A stretch of 64,000 nucleotides of DNA from Paenibacillus sp. 1781tsa1 (lineage in GTDB: Bacteria; Bacillota; Bacilli; Paenibacillales; Paenibacillaceae), in contig NZ_JAMYWY010000001.1 of assembly GCF_024159265.1 (NCBI RefSeq), positions 4,960,001-5,024,000 of the forward strand, read 5' to 3'. Both the position numbers and the translations under genes were made by a program. The notes under the pieces are model-generated. The model was not told the DNA's origin, searched no databases, and saw only the letters and a list, made by a program, of their open reading frames with translations. Shown piece after piece: positions 44,486 through 53,254 of this stretch; within the stretch, counting starts at the first letter, position 1, and each line of letters opens with the position of its first letter.

Positions 44486-45256
44486 TTATTTCACAGCAAC
44501 GTAGAACAAGCGCTGTGCGCTGTCTCCGGCCTCTTTCCATTCAAAATCCGCATATACCTTCACATCTCTAAAGCCTGCCTTGGATAACTCCAGCTTCATC
44601 CAGTCTGGGTTATATGCACGCTGGACATGAACTTCTTCAAAGCGCTGGTACATATCCTTGCTGCCATCATCCACACGCGAAAAAATACTGAGATGATGTT
44701 CAATCTCACAGCGATCCTGGTCCAAATCACAAGTCCAAATATAAGATACGGAGCGCTCATCCAGCACAAAAGGCTGCTCCTCATCATAACGGATAAGCGT
44801 ATTGGGATGATGCACATCAAACAAAAACGTTCCATCAGGCTTCAGCATCTCATATGTCCGCTGGAAGGTTCGAACAACATCTTCTTGTTCGAGCAGATAA
44901 TTGACGCAATCACAGAATGATATCACCGAATCCACAGGTTCCGGAACTCGCCAGTCTCGCATATCCTGCTGCACCCAACGTACGCTGCCTTCCCGATACA
45001 AGCGATGACCCTGAGGCGTTGCCTCCATCTTGCTGCGTGCAACCGACAGCATATCTGCTGACAGGTCAATGCCCGTAACTTCGAAACCGGAGTTCACGAG
45101 CGGGATTGTAATAGAGCCCGTTCCACAGCCAAGTTCAGCGACACTTTTGGGCATTCCATGTTTTTCCCATGCTGTTCTTGCAAACCTTATCCAGTCCGGA
45201 TAAGGCATATCTTCCATTAATTCATCATACACATAGGCAAATTTCCGGTAAGACAT
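44486..45256 (-). CDS. yqeM: YqeM-like class I SAM-dependent methyltransferase
   Basis: Methyltransferase of unknown substrate. SAM-binding motif VAELGCGTGSITIPL, then GIDLSADML and VISFCDCVNYLL. I start it at 45256 (MSYRKFAYVYDELM), giving 256 residues, close to B. subtilis YqeM. The open frame extends to 45367, but that stretch encodes the terminator of the upstream gene, so it is unlikely to be translated. The ribosome-binding site at this start is weak. It sits near the comER end of the yqe cluster as in B. subtilis, but cvfB and a terminator intervene. Confidence 0.85.
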   Translation of the reverse strand: MSYRKFAYVYDELMEDMPYPDWIRFARTAWEKHGMPKSVAELGCGTGSITIPLVNSGFEVTGIDLSADMLSVARSKMEATPQGHRLYREGSVRWVQQDMRDWRVPEPVDSVISFCDCVNYLLEQEDVVRTFQRTYEMLKPDGTFLFDVHHPNTLIRYDEEQPFVLDERSVSYIWTCDLDQDRCEIEHHLSIFSRVDDGSKDMYQRFEEVHVQRAYNPDWMKLELSKAGFRDVKVYADFEWKEAGDSAQRLFYVAVK

Positions 45257-45300
45257 GTCAGGCACCGCACTTTCAATTTCATTTTCCAATCCTGAGCTAA

Positions 45301-45346
45301 CAAAAGAAAAAGCAGGGCATCCGGTGTTTACCCAGCCTATCCCTGC
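45301..45346 (-). terminator. Terminator of the yqeG–cvfB operon
   Basis: GCAGGG/CCCTGC arms followed by TTTTTCTTTT on the minus strand, 41 bp after the cvfB stop. Confidence 0.75.
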
Positions 45347-45386
45347 CTTATCCGAGTTCCATATCACAACTATTTAATCAAGAAGA

Positions 45387-46292
45387 TTACTTGTTTTCAC
45401 TTTGATCCGCAGGAGCAGATTCGGACAGATACGTCCAGCTTTCCTTTTGGACCACCAATCCGTCCTTCATCAATTTGCCCAAGGCACGCTTGAACGCAGA
45501 CTTACTGATGCCAAAGCGCTGCTTGATGATATCCGGCGGAGTTGCATCCGAGTAAGGCATGCCGCCCATAGGACGCTCTTTCATAAAGGCGAGAAGCTTG
45601 TCTGCATCTTCGTTACGTCCAACTTGTTTAAGTTGAGTCATGGCCAGATTCACACGTCCATCTTCACGTACCAGTGTCACCCGACATTTCACTTTTTCGC
45701 CAAGACGCAACATGTGACTGCGTTCAGATGAATGAATCATGCCAATCGCGCCAAAGCCAAGTACACCGCCCTCTACAAGTACAAAAGTACCCATCTGCAG
45801 TGGCTTGTACACCAGAGCCTCAACCCATTCGTTCAACCAAGAAGTTGGCGCATGGAAAGCCAAGGGTGAAAGTTCACGTTCCCCGGCCAATTTGGCACGC
45901 AGACGTCCCTGCTTATCATGTTCCATGATTACAAAGACTTCGTCCCCCACTTGAGGACGCAGTTCTTCCAGTTCAGGCAATTCACGAATAGGAAGCAGCA
46001 ATTGCCGTCCAAGTCCCATTTCCAGGAAACAGCCCAGTCGTGGGTGAACATCAGCCACAACCAGTCGCGCCATTTCGCCAAGCATGAGATAAGGCTTCTT
46101 CATCGTTACGGCCAGACGATCTTCCGTATCAAAGAATACAAATACTTCAAGCGTCTCGCCAATCTTAATATCCCGCGTTAACTCGGTGTAGTGAAGCAGT
46201 ACATCTTCCGATCCTGTCGTCAAAAAGAAACCAAACGGAGACACTTCACGTGAAACCGGCAAAGAGACGACTGTTCCAGCAATCAAACTCAT
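45387..46292 (-). CDS. cvfB: CvfB-like S1 RNA-binding protein
   Basis: RNA-binding protein of the CvfB/YitL family. Three S1-like beta-barrels fill the first 220 residues (FGFFLTTGSEDVLLHYTEL; LGCFLEMGLGRQLLLP; FGAIGMIHSSERS). A C-terminal winged helix follows (IIKQRFGISKSAFKRALGKLMKDGLV). In Staphylococcus aureus CvfB affects virulence gene expression. It overlaps the end of rsfS by 4 bp (ATGA), so it is coupled to the ribosome-silencing gene, a position I do not expect from B. subtilis. 301 residues. Confidence 0.9.
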   Translation of the reverse strand: MSLIAGTVVSLPVSREVSPFGFFLTTGSEDVLLHYTELTRDIKIGETLEVFVFFDTEDRLAVTMKKPYLMLGEMARLVVADVHPRLGCFLEMGLGRQLLLPIRELPELEELRPQVGDEVFVIMEHDKQGRLRAKLAGERELSPLAFHAPTSWLNEWVEALVYKPLQMGTFVLVEGGVLGFGAIGMIHSSERSHMLRLGEKVKCRVTLVREDGRVNLAMTQLKQVGRNEDADKLLAFMKERPMGGMPYSDATPPDIIKQRFGISKSAFKRALGKLMKDGLVVQKESWTYLSESAPADQSENK

Positions 46293-46636
46293 ACCATTTC
46301 CACCACTTTGGCATCAGACCATAGACGCTCAATGTTGTAGTATTCACGCTCGTCGCGGTGGAAGATATGAACAACAACGTCGCCCATGTCCATCAGTACC
46401 CAACGTGCGGAATCCATACCTTCGATACCTTTGATCGTCGCTCCGGCAGCATGAGCCTGTTTGCGAATCTCAGTGGCAATGGCCTGTACCTGTGTATCGG
46501 AATTCCCGTGACAAATAACAAAATAATCTGCCACCAGAGAAACATTAATCAGATCCAACGCTACAATATTGGATGCCTTTTTGTCGTCAGCGGCAGCAAC
46601 CGCCATATTCATAAGTTCTTTCGATGATACTGTCAT
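46289..46636 (-). CDS. rsfS: RsfS, ribosomal silencing factor
   Basis: Binds L14 on the 50S subunit and blocks subunit joining. The family signature is clear: ALDLINVSLVADYFVICHGNSDTQVQAIA and GIEGMDSARWVLMDMGDVVVHIF. 115 residues. GGAGGTTGG precedes the ATG. It normally follows yqeK closely; here a 200-bp gap holds a MITE-like insertion. Its stop overlaps cvfB. Confidence 0.96.
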   Translation of the reverse strand: MTVSSKELMNMAVAAADDKKASNIVALDLINVSLVADYFVICHGNSDTQVQAIATEIRKQAHAAGATIKGIEGMDSARWVLMDMGDVVVHIFHRDEREYYNIERLWSDAKVVEMV

Positions 46637-46664
46637 GAACCAACCTCCATAATCTATAATTGTG

Positions 46665-46832
46665 TGTTCAAAAAGATCAGTTTTCAGTACCGAGAAGATG
46701 GAATAAAGCTAGAAATGGAGTAGCGGAGCGTAGGCAAACTACGTGAGCAACGGACATTTCAGCTGAATTTCATCTTCGATGCTGATGATGCCGCTAGGCA
46801 TCCTTCGTAATCAAAAGTGGACTTTTTGAACA
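46665..46832. mobile_element. MITE-like element between yqeK and rsfS
   Basis: 168 bp bounded by perfect 11-bp terminal inverted repeats, TGTTCAAAAAG at 46665–46675 and CTTTTTGAACA at 46822–46832. It carries no open frame. A 12-bp direct repeat, TCTATAATTGTG, lies at 46653–46664 and 46836–46847, consistent with a target duplication; the right copy includes the yqeK stop codon. A shortened relative lies at 58084. Confidence 0.75.
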
Positions 46833-46836
46833 ACCT

Positions 46837-47403
46837 CTATAATTGTGCAATTAAGTCATTCCGCGACAGCATAGTCAAAGGATAAATGACACGTCGCTGC
46901 GAAATCAGCAAGCTGATCGTCGAATCGAATCCGGCAATTAACCCTTCCTCCAGACTATGTTCAGCCTGTTCGCGAATGTGATCCACTCCCGGGAAATCTC
47001 GTCCCGGTTCAATGTAATCGGCAAGACATACCACTTTGTCCAGCAGGCTCATGCCTACCCGACCCGAGGTATGCCACCGGATGGCATTAATAACTTCGGA
47101 ATCCTCTACACCGTAATCGCGCTCGGCTACAAAAGCACCGACTTCGGAATGCCAGAGCTGTTTGTCATGCTGCAGAAGTTCCTGGTTTAATCCGTTATCG
47201 CGGATGACCGCTTCCATCTCCGCTACGGGCCAGTACTTCGCCACATCATGCAATATCGCTGCCAGATCCGCTTTTACAGGATCCGCACCGTATTTTTCAG
47301 CCAACATCACGGCCGACTCCATCACGCCAAGTGTATGTTTCCAGCGTTTCTCCGGCATTTGCCCGGATACGGCTTGAATTAGTTTCTCACGGCTTAGTCC
47401 CAT
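46837..47403 (-). CDS. yqeK: YqeK-like HD-domain Ap4A hydrolase
   Basis: HD-family hydrolase; family members split Ap4A symmetrically to ADP. KRWKHTLGVMESAVMLAEKYG, the HD pair in AILHDVAKYWP and later IRWHTSGRVGMSLLDKVVCLADYIEPGRDF are the diagnostic motifs. 188 residues. AAGGAGCGG precedes the ATG, and the start overlaps the end of nadD by 17 bp, so the genes are coupled. Confidence 0.92.
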   Translation of the reverse strand: MGLSREKLIQAVSGQMPEKRWKHTLGVMESAVMLAEKYGADPVKADLAAILHDVAKYWPVAEMEAVIRDNGLNQELLQHDKQLWHSEVGAFVAERDYGVEDSEVINAIRWHTSGRVGMSLLDKVVCLADYIEPGRDFPGVDHIREQAEHSLEEGLIAGFDSTISLLISQRRVIYPLTMLSRNDLIAQL

Positions 47404-47977
47404 ATAAACCGCTCCTTACAATGTATTGGTGCACCTCATCAGGAATCATGAAACGTACCGAATGACCTTTGGCAAGACGTCTGCGTACGGCTGTCGATGA
47501 AATATCCACCAAGGGCATCTCGGCCAGCAGGACCCGGTCCTGTAACTCGTCTGGTAGATCATCCAGATGTAACTGGAAGCCTGGCCGACCAACCCCGATA
47601 AAGGTTAGGCGTTCTGCAAGTTCTTCAATCTGCTCCCATTTGGGAAGATAGTTCACCATATCCGCCCCGATAATGAAATAAAATTCATGTTCAGGATGGC
47701 GACGCCACAGTTCCTTCATCGTATCAATGGTATAAGACACTCCGCCAAGTTCCATCTCGATGCCCAGCACCTCATATTGCTGCACACCCTTCACAGCCGC
47801 TTCCGTCATATCGAGACGTTGCTGTCCCGAAGCTCCGGCGCCGCGTTTGTGAGGTGGAACATGGGAAGGCATGAACCAGATCTCATCCAGTGCATGCGAA
47901 TCCCTTGCCGCTTCAGCTGCCAGGAGGTGTCCCATGTGGATCGGATCAAACGTACCACCCATGATGCCGATCTTCAC
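47387..47977 (-). CDS. nadD: NadD, nicotinate-nucleotide adenylyltransferase
   Basis: Makes nicotinic acid adenine dinucleotide in NAD synthesis. GIMGGTFDPIHMGHLLAAE gives the nucleotidyltransferase (T/H)xGH motif, followed by WFMPSHVPPHK and ISSTAVRRRLAKG. I prefer the GTG at 47977, giving a KIGIMGGTFDP N-terminus 10 bases after GGGAG; the GTG at 47986 lies one base from that site. 196 residues. It overlaps yqeK. Confidence 0.95.
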   Translation of the reverse strand: MKIGIMGGTFDPIHMGHLLAAEAARDSHALDEIWFMPSHVPPHKRGAGASGQQRLDMTEAAVKGVQQYEVLGIEMELGGVSYTIDTMKELWRRHPEHEFYFIIGADMVNYLPKWEQIEELAERLTFIGVGRPGFQLHLDDLPDELQDRVLLAEMPLVDISSTAVRRRLAKGHSVRFMIPDEVHQYIVRSGLYGTKP

Positions 47978-47992
47978 CCGCGTCACGCTCCC

Positions 47993-48286
47993 TTATCTAG
48001 GTAGTTCGATTTGTTTGTTATCACGCGATTCTTTGTACAGGATGATTGTGTTACCGATGAGTTGTACAAGCTCACTTCCCGTTTCACGGGCAACTTCTTC
48101 GGCCATCTCTTTTCTGTCCTCGTCATTGTTGTTGAGCACTTGCACTTTCATCAATTCGCGCTTCTCAATCGCATCTTCGATGTGACGGAACAGGTGTTCA
48201 TTCGTTCCACCTTTACCAATCTGAAATACAGGGGTCAGGTGATGTGCCTGTGACCGCAAAAAGCGCTTTTGTTTACCGTTTAACAT
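47993..48286 (-). CDS. yhbY: YhbY/YqeI CRM-domain RNA-binding protein
   Basis: A single CRM domain that associates with pre-50S particles. LNGKQKRFLRSQAHHLTPVFQIGKGG is the conserved start, with the GxxG loop at IGKGG; the C-terminal part reads LVQLIGNTIILYKES. 97 residues. It sits between aroE and nadD as in B. subtilis and has good ribosome-binding spacing. Confidence 0.95.
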   Translation of the reverse strand: MLNGKQKRFLRSQAHHLTPVFQIGKGGTNEHLFRHIEDAIEKRELMKVQVLNNNDEDRKEMAEEVARETGSELVQLIGNTIILYKESRDNKQIELPR

Positions 48287-48366
48287 GAATACTCCATACT
48301 CCTTATGTTGAGCAGGCCCTTCGACAGCTCAAGGACTGTCCGGACCTGACCATTCAATTATTATTT

Positions 48367-49236
48367 TCACACTTCAAAACTGTTTAGTACAGCACGTCTC
48401 ATCGTCTCCACTGGAGCCGGAATGCCGAGCCAATGTTCAAAGGCCACTGCGCCCTGGTATACAAACATACCCAGACCACCGTGCACCGTACATCCACGCA
48501 TCCGTGACTCCCGAAGCAGACGGGTCTCCAGCGGATTGTAGATCAGATCACTTACCGCTGCACCTTCACGAATCAATGAAGAGTCGACCGGTACGTCATC
48601 AATATACGGATGCATTCCGGCAGACGTTGTATTAATAACGATATCAGCCGTAGCCAGTACCCTTGCAGCGTCTTCCATGCCACTGCCCGAGATTTCTCCC
48701 AGACCATGGCCCCGTAAATCCGAAGCAAGTGCAATAGCCCTGTCGGCGGTACGGTTCAGAATGTGGATCTGCTCAGGCTTCTCCAGTGCAAGTGCGTATA
48801 TGACACCTCTTGCTGCTCCACCTGCTCCCAGTACAGCAATACGTTTGCCCGCAAGCTCAGTTACAGCTTCTTCCTTCAGGGATCGGACATAGCCAATACC
48901 ATCCGTATTGTACCCTGTCAGTGTTCCACCTTCATTGACGATGGTATTCACCGCACCAATCAGGCGAGCACTTTCATCGATCACATCCAGATACTGCATG
49001 ACCTGCTCTTTGTGCGGGATGGTGACATTGACACCACGATAGCCAAGTGCCACAATTCCGCGAACTGCTGCTTCCAGTTGATCCGGATGAACATGCAGTG
49101 GCATATACATTCCATTCACTTCTGCAGCCTGCAGAGCCGCATTGTGCATTGCCGGAGACTTGGAGTGAGCAATCGGATCACCCATAACGCCAAGCAACAC
49201 GGGAAGTGAAGAGTTGAATTTGTTCCGCCCAGACAT
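48367..49236 (-). CDS. aroE: AroE, shikimate dehydrogenase
   Basis: NADP-dependent reduction of 3-dehydroshikimate. GVMGDPIAHSKSPAMHNAAL and GVNVTIPHKEQV (catalytic Lys) are followed by IAVLGAGGAARGVIYAL for cofactor binding and, near the end, GLGMFVYQGAVAFEHW. 289 residues. It is part of the yqeG–yqeH–aroE run, where the aromatic pathway gene is embedded among ribosome-assembly genes as in B. subtilis. Confidence 0.96.
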   Translation of the reverse strand: MSGRNKFNSSLPVLLGVMGDPIAHSKSPAMHNAALQAAEVNGMYMPLHVHPDQLEAAVRGIVALGYRGVNVTIPHKEQVMQYLDVIDESARLIGAVNTIVNEGGTLTGYNTDGIGYVRSLKEEAVTELAGKRIAVLGAGGAARGVIYALALEKPEQIHILNRTADRAIALASDLRGHGLGEISGSGMEDAARVLATADIVINTTSAGMHPYIDDVPVDSSLIREGAAVSDLIYNPLETRLLRESRMRGCTVHGGLGMFVYQGAVAFEHWLGIPAPVETMRRAVLNSFEV

Positions 49237-49278
49237 AGGTCCGCCTCCGATCCATCTGATGTACAGGTTCTGAGATTA

Positions 49279-50406
49279 CTAGATCAAGGATGGGCGGATC
49301 TGTACACGAATGCCTTTTGGAGCATGAACAGCAACCAGCGCCCCAATATCGCCATTAACCTTAATCCAGCCCAGACCCGAGATGAATACATCCGATTGAC
49401 TGCCGCGTTTGATGCGGAATTCATGTCTGGTCCATTCAGCCATCTCTGCCGCATCCTCACGGGTTGGCGGAGACAACAATTCTCCCAGATGGTCGCGGTA
49501 CAGGTCATCTGCACGCTCCAGCTTCGTCCGGTGAATATCAAGCGCAGTGCTGATAAAACAAGTGAACGACTGGCGATCACCTTCCACAAAGTCAAATCGA
49601 GCCATGCCGCCAAAGAACAGCGTCTGACCGGAATTCAACTGATACACAGCCGGTTTAAGCGGTTTTTCCGGCATGATGGCGGCGAGATCCTTACGTGAGA
49701 CAATCTCGCTGAAACGCCATGGATACACGATTCCAGGCGTATCAATAATATATTTTCCATCATCCAACGGAATGTTCACCATATCCAGCGTTGTTCCCGG
49801 ATAACGGGATGTGGTCAGTTCCTGCTCCAGATCGCTGTAATCACGGATCAGACGGTTAATCAGTGTGGATTTACCCACATTGGTACCGCCAACCACGTAC
49901 ACGTCACGATCTTCGCGATACGTTCCTACAAGCTCAAGCAGTCGGTCGAAGCCCTGATTTTGCTTTGCACTGCACAAGACGACATCCACGGTACGCAAAC
50001 CCTGTTCTTTGGCTTGCTTCTGTACCCAGTTGCGAACCTTGTTCCAGTTGGTTACTTTCGGAAGCAAGTCCGTTTTGTTCACAGCAAGCAATACCGGATT
50101 GTTGCCTACAAAACGTTGCAGACCGGAGATAATACTGCCATCAAAGTCAAACAAATCAACGATATGGATGACAAGTGCATCCTTATCCCCGATTTTGCTA
50201 AGCAGCGCCAGGAATTCGTCCTGATCCACCGTAACGGATGATGACTCATTGTAGTTTTTGATGCGGAAACAGCGCTGGCATATAACCGGTTCACGATCCA
50301 GTGCCTTCTCGGGGATAAACCCTGGTAATTCCGAATTTTCTGTTTGCAGATGCACGCCGCATCCGCTGCACCTTACAGCAAGATTGCCGTTATGCGGTTC
50401 TGTCAT
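49279..50406 (-). CDS. yqeH: YqeH, circularly permuted ribosome-assembly GTPase
   Basis: GTPase needed for 30S assembly. The zinc finger is CSGCGVHLQ…CQRCFRIKNYN. The G motifs are permuted: NKTDLLPK (G4) comes before GGTNVGKSTLINRL (G1), then SRYPGTTLD and DTPGIVYP. The C-terminal part binds RNA. 375 residues. The ATG overlaps the yqeG stop by 4 bp. Confidence 0.96.
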   Translation of the reverse strand: MTEPHNGNLAVRCSGCGVHLQTENSELPGFIPEKALDREPVICQRCFRIKNYNESSSVTVDQDEFLALLSKIGDKDALVIHIVDLFDFDGSIISGLQRFVGNNPVLLAVNKTDLLPKVTNWNKVRNWVQKQAKEQGLRTVDVVLCSAKQNQGFDRLLELVGTYREDRDVYVVGGTNVGKSTLINRLIRDYSDLEQELTTSRYPGTTLDMVNIPLDDGKYIIDTPGIVYPWRFSEIVSRKDLAAIMPEKPLKPAVYQLNSGQTLFFGGMARFDFVEGDRQSFTCFISTALDIHRTKLERADDLYRDHLGELLSPPTREDAAEMAEWTRHEFRIKRGSQSDVFISGLGWIKVNGDIGALVAVHAPKGIRVQIRPSLI

Positions 50407-50930
50407 TTCTTCTTTTCCTCCTCAAGCCATAAGCCTTTCCTGCGTAAACTCGTTAGAGCAATCCGTTCCACGCGCCGATTGAAGCGGGTCATAAATCCTT
50501 CGTCACCAATGGAGATTGGCAGTACCAGAACGGTATATAACCCCATTCGGTTCCCTCCATAGACGTCCGTAAGCATCTGATCGCCTACTACAATCGTGTT
50601 TTCAGGAGATAACTCCATCATTTTCATTGCTCTACGAAACGGTACATTCGATGGTTTGCGTGCACTATGCACAAACTGGATATCCAGCGGGGTCGCAAAC
50701 AGGGATACACGATTCAAATTGTTATTGGACACAATCATCAGCTTGAAACCTGCCTCTTTCACACGTGCAAACCATTCAATCAGTTCGGGCGTAGCGTCAG
50801 GGGCTTTGGCTCCAACGAGTGTGTTATCCAGATCAGTTATAATTCCACGGTAGCCTTGAGCGTACAGCTCTTCCAGATTAATGTCAAAAACCGTGTCTAC
50901 ACGCAGCTTGGGCATTAACATTTTAAACAA
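50403..50930 (-). CDS. yqeG: YqeG-like HAD-superfamily (IIIA) phosphatase
   Basis: Predicted phosphatase; GIITDLDNTLVG contains the nucleophile DxD, LMIVSNNN is motif II, and VVGDQMLTDVYGGNRMG carries motifs III/IV. I place the start at the TTG at 50930, about six bases after GAGGTGA; an ATG at 50921 is possible. The open frame begins at a GTG at 50957, but that codon abuts a promoter -10 element and has no ribosome-binding site. 175 residues. It is the first gene of the yqeG–cvfB operon. Confidence 0.9.
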   Translation of the reverse strand: MFKMLMPKLRVDTVFDINLEELYAQGYRGIITDLDNTLVGAKAPDATPELIEWFARVKEAGFKLMIVSNNNLNRVSLFATPLDIQFVHSARKPSNVPFRRAMKMMELSPENTIVVGDQMLTDVYGGNRMGLYTVLVLPISIGDEGFMTRFNRRVERIALTSLRRKGLWLEEEKKK

Positions 50931-50957
50931 AGAAGTCACCTCAGTTTCATACGACAC

Positions 50958-50966
50958 ACTATATCA
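50958..50966 (-). promoter_or_regulatory. Extended -10 promoter of the yqeG operon
   Basis: TGATATAGT on the minus strand is an extended -10 (TGnTATAGT). It would start transcription near 50951, about 20 bases before the chosen yqeG start. No good -35 is seen. Confidence 0.5.
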
Positions 50967-51020
50967 CAAATCCGTCTTTCCTGAAAATGCATACAGCGCC
51001 TGATGGCATAGGAAAAAAGG

Positions 51021-51050
51021 AAAAACGGGACGGGCAACAACTATGCCCGT
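51021..51050 (-). terminator. Terminator of the MoxR–DUF58–transglutaminase operon
   Basis: ACGGGCA/TGCCCGT stem beginning in the last codons of the transglutaminase gene, then CCGTTTTTCC on the minus strand. Confidence 0.55.
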
Positions 51051-53254
51051 TCCGCTTTCAGTTCTTTTCGCAGCTTCAAGGCAGTCTGATAGACGGCCTT
51101 CCAGTCGTCGGCTTTTACGGACGCCGGACTATAGCGAGTCTGTTCAAACTTCGTGAGAAGCTCATGCAATGTAGCTTCTGCAGCAGGTTTGGCCTGGCTC
51201 CAGCGGGCTACCGATTCACGAAGTGTCTCGTCTCCGCTCCGGGTCAGTCCTTTGCGTTTCACATAATGAATCCAACGCTCGGTCTCGGCCACTACCTTCT
51301 GTTCAGGGGTGAGCGGTCCACCTGTCCGTAGACGAAGCAGGAAGAATCGCATGGAGAAGCGATTACGCCAGAACATGTATGCTACCCACAATACGATGAT
51401 GGCTCCTGCAGCCCAGATGACAAAAGTCGGGATGGCAGACGATGTCTGCTCAGGTGCAGGGGTCTGCTCTTCCTCTTGTACCGGCTCCTCTTCTGGCTGT
51501 TCTTCAGGCTCATCTACTGGCTGTACATCAGGCTGTTCCGTAAGCAGCGGCATATCAAAGCCCGGTGTTGCTTCAACAGGAATCCAGCCATATTCACCGA
51601 AGTAGACCTCAGCCCAGGAGTGTGCATCTGCATTGGTAACGGTGTAGGTCGTCTCAATCTCCGCGCCAGGTTGACGCGGAGCCTGCATGTCCGAATTCAG
51701 GGACAGTTGTCCAGGCGCATACCCTTTAACCCACCTTGCAGGAATGCCTTCCGAGCGCGCCATCATCACCAGTGCAGTAGAGAAGTAGTCACAGTAGCCT
51801 TCCATAATATCAAACAGGAAGCCTTCCACAAAGTCACTGCTTACTTTTCGAGATAAATCCGGATTGTTCGTGTATTCAAAATTAGTTTGTAGATAGTTTT
51901 GCAGTAATGCCACTTTTTCATACGGAGTATTAGCAGAAGCCGTTATCTCGGCTGCCAGATTCGAAACCCGGTCAGGGAAACGGGAGGGTAACTGCAAGTA
52001 CATATCATCTGCGGGGTTACTGTTATACAGATCTTCAAAAGACTTTGTACGAAGCTCATCTTCCACAATCACAGGTGCTTCAGAGACGATGGTGTACGTC
52101 TTCGGATACTGCGGTTGCTGACGGTCTGTCACCACATGTAGTTCAGCCTGTTCTGCATTCCACAACATCCGTTCTGTTCTGTCCTCACCATTAATCGAGC
52201 TCACTTCCGAGATCGAATAAGCACCAAAGAGAATCGGATAGACATTGTCATTCAGCATCGTTACGTTCTGAGTCACTTGTTTGGTGTTCACATTTCCGGA
52301 TTCAACGTTCTCCAGAGGCTGTCCGGCTGCAACATTCTCTGTTGCACCCCGTCCACGATCATCCCAGCCTGTGCCTGTATACTCTGCACGTGTCTCACCA
52401 CGCCAGTAACTACGCTCATTGGTCGTGACAGACATGACAGGGGTATAGTCGAAGTTGAATCCTCCACCAAGCTGATTGTCTTCCCTGCTGTATCCCGATT
52501 CGGTAGCGGACGGAATATCAAGGTTTCCGTTACCAGCCTGACTTGTGGAAGTTCCGGTATAATTACGCCACGCCGTATACGGGTCCGTCAAGGTGGGTGG
52601 AATCTCCGGCATATTGACGCTGGCTACAATAATCAAAGAAAAGATAATGGCAATATTGGCCAGGACTTTATAAGGATATCGGATGATTCGTTTCCAACCT
52701 TGTGGATACTGTAGCTGATAGTTACGGAAATGTTGGCATACGAGCCATCCCATCCCCGCAAACATCACCCACGCGATTTCAATCCAGAGTGGAATCTGGG
52801 TGAAAGAATCGAGAATCCCCATCGAAATGATGTTGACACCCAGAAAAACAAGAATGCGACGTGTTGTGTTCACGAGTCGAAGCGCAGCTTCAAGCATCAC
52901 CCATGCACACAGGGAGAACCAGATATAGGGCGTCATATGCAATATGAATTGCTCCGCTCGGTCCGTTAATGAACCGTAAGGGATGTACACCGTATAATCG
53001 ATCAGCGTTTTATGCAAAATGTAACCAACGACGACCGCCTTGATCATCGCGCGATACATCGTTTTGAAGGGCAGAATGACCTCAAGCACACTGACCGCTG
53101 CAAGTGTCCATAACACCAGAGAAGTGGTCTCCGTGTACCACGATTCCTGCGTAAATGAAATCCACTGCATTCCAATTAGGAAAATCCAGAGCAATGATGC
53201 TGCATGATACCAGGATCGTTTGCCTGCAACACTTTCATTTCCTCTTGTACTCAT
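51041..53254 (-). CDS. Transglutaminase-domain membrane protein (TgpA-like)
   Basis: Membrane protein with an external transglutaminase-like domain. About six or seven N-terminal helices come first, then a large extracellular part. The putative catalytic Cys lies in MEGYCDYFSTALVMMARSEGIPARWV, the His in ADAHSWAEVYFGEYGWIPVEAT and the Asp soon after in PGFDMP. A Pro/Glu/Gln-rich linker, one more helix and a cytoplasmic DUF4129-like tail end the 737 residues. The ATG at 53254 follows GGGGGAGG; the longer frame to 53344 is inside DUF58. The cassette with DUF58 and MoxR is widespread and thought to act in envelope or complex assembly. Confidence 0.88.
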   Translation of the reverse strand: MSTRGNESVAGKRSWYHAASLLWIFLIGMQWISFTQESWYTETTSLVLWTLAAVSVLEVILPFKTMYRAMIKAVVVGYILHKTLIDYTVYIPYGSLTDRAEQFILHMTPYIWFSLCAWVMLEAALRLVNTTRRILVFLGVNIISMGILDSFTQIPLWIEIAWVMFAGMGWLVCQHFRNYQLQYPQGWKRIIRYPYKVLANIAIIFSLIIVASVNMPEIPPTLTDPYTAWRNYTGTSTSQAGNGNLDIPSATESGYSREDNQLGGGFNFDYTPVMSVTTNERSYWRGETRAEYTGTGWDDRGRGATENVAAGQPLENVESGNVNTKQVTQNVTMLNDNVYPILFGAYSISEVSSINGEDRTERMLWNAEQAELHVVTDRQQPQYPKTYTIVSEAPVIVEDELRTKSFEDLYNSNPADDMYLQLPSRFPDRVSNLAAEITASANTPYEKVALLQNYLQTNFEYTNNPDLSRKVSSDFVEGFLFDIMEGYCDYFSTALVMMARSEGIPARWVKGYAPGQLSLNSDMQAPRQPGAEIETTYTVTNADAHSWAEVYFGEYGWIPVEATPGFDMPLLTEQPDVQPVDEPEEQPEEEPVQEEEQTPAPEQTSSAIPTFVIWAAGAIIVLWVAYMFWRNRFSMRFFLLRLRTGGPLTPEQKVVAETERWIHYVKRKGLTRSGDETLRESVARWSQAKPAAEATLHELLTKFEQTRYSPASVKADDWKAVYQTALKLRKELKAERA

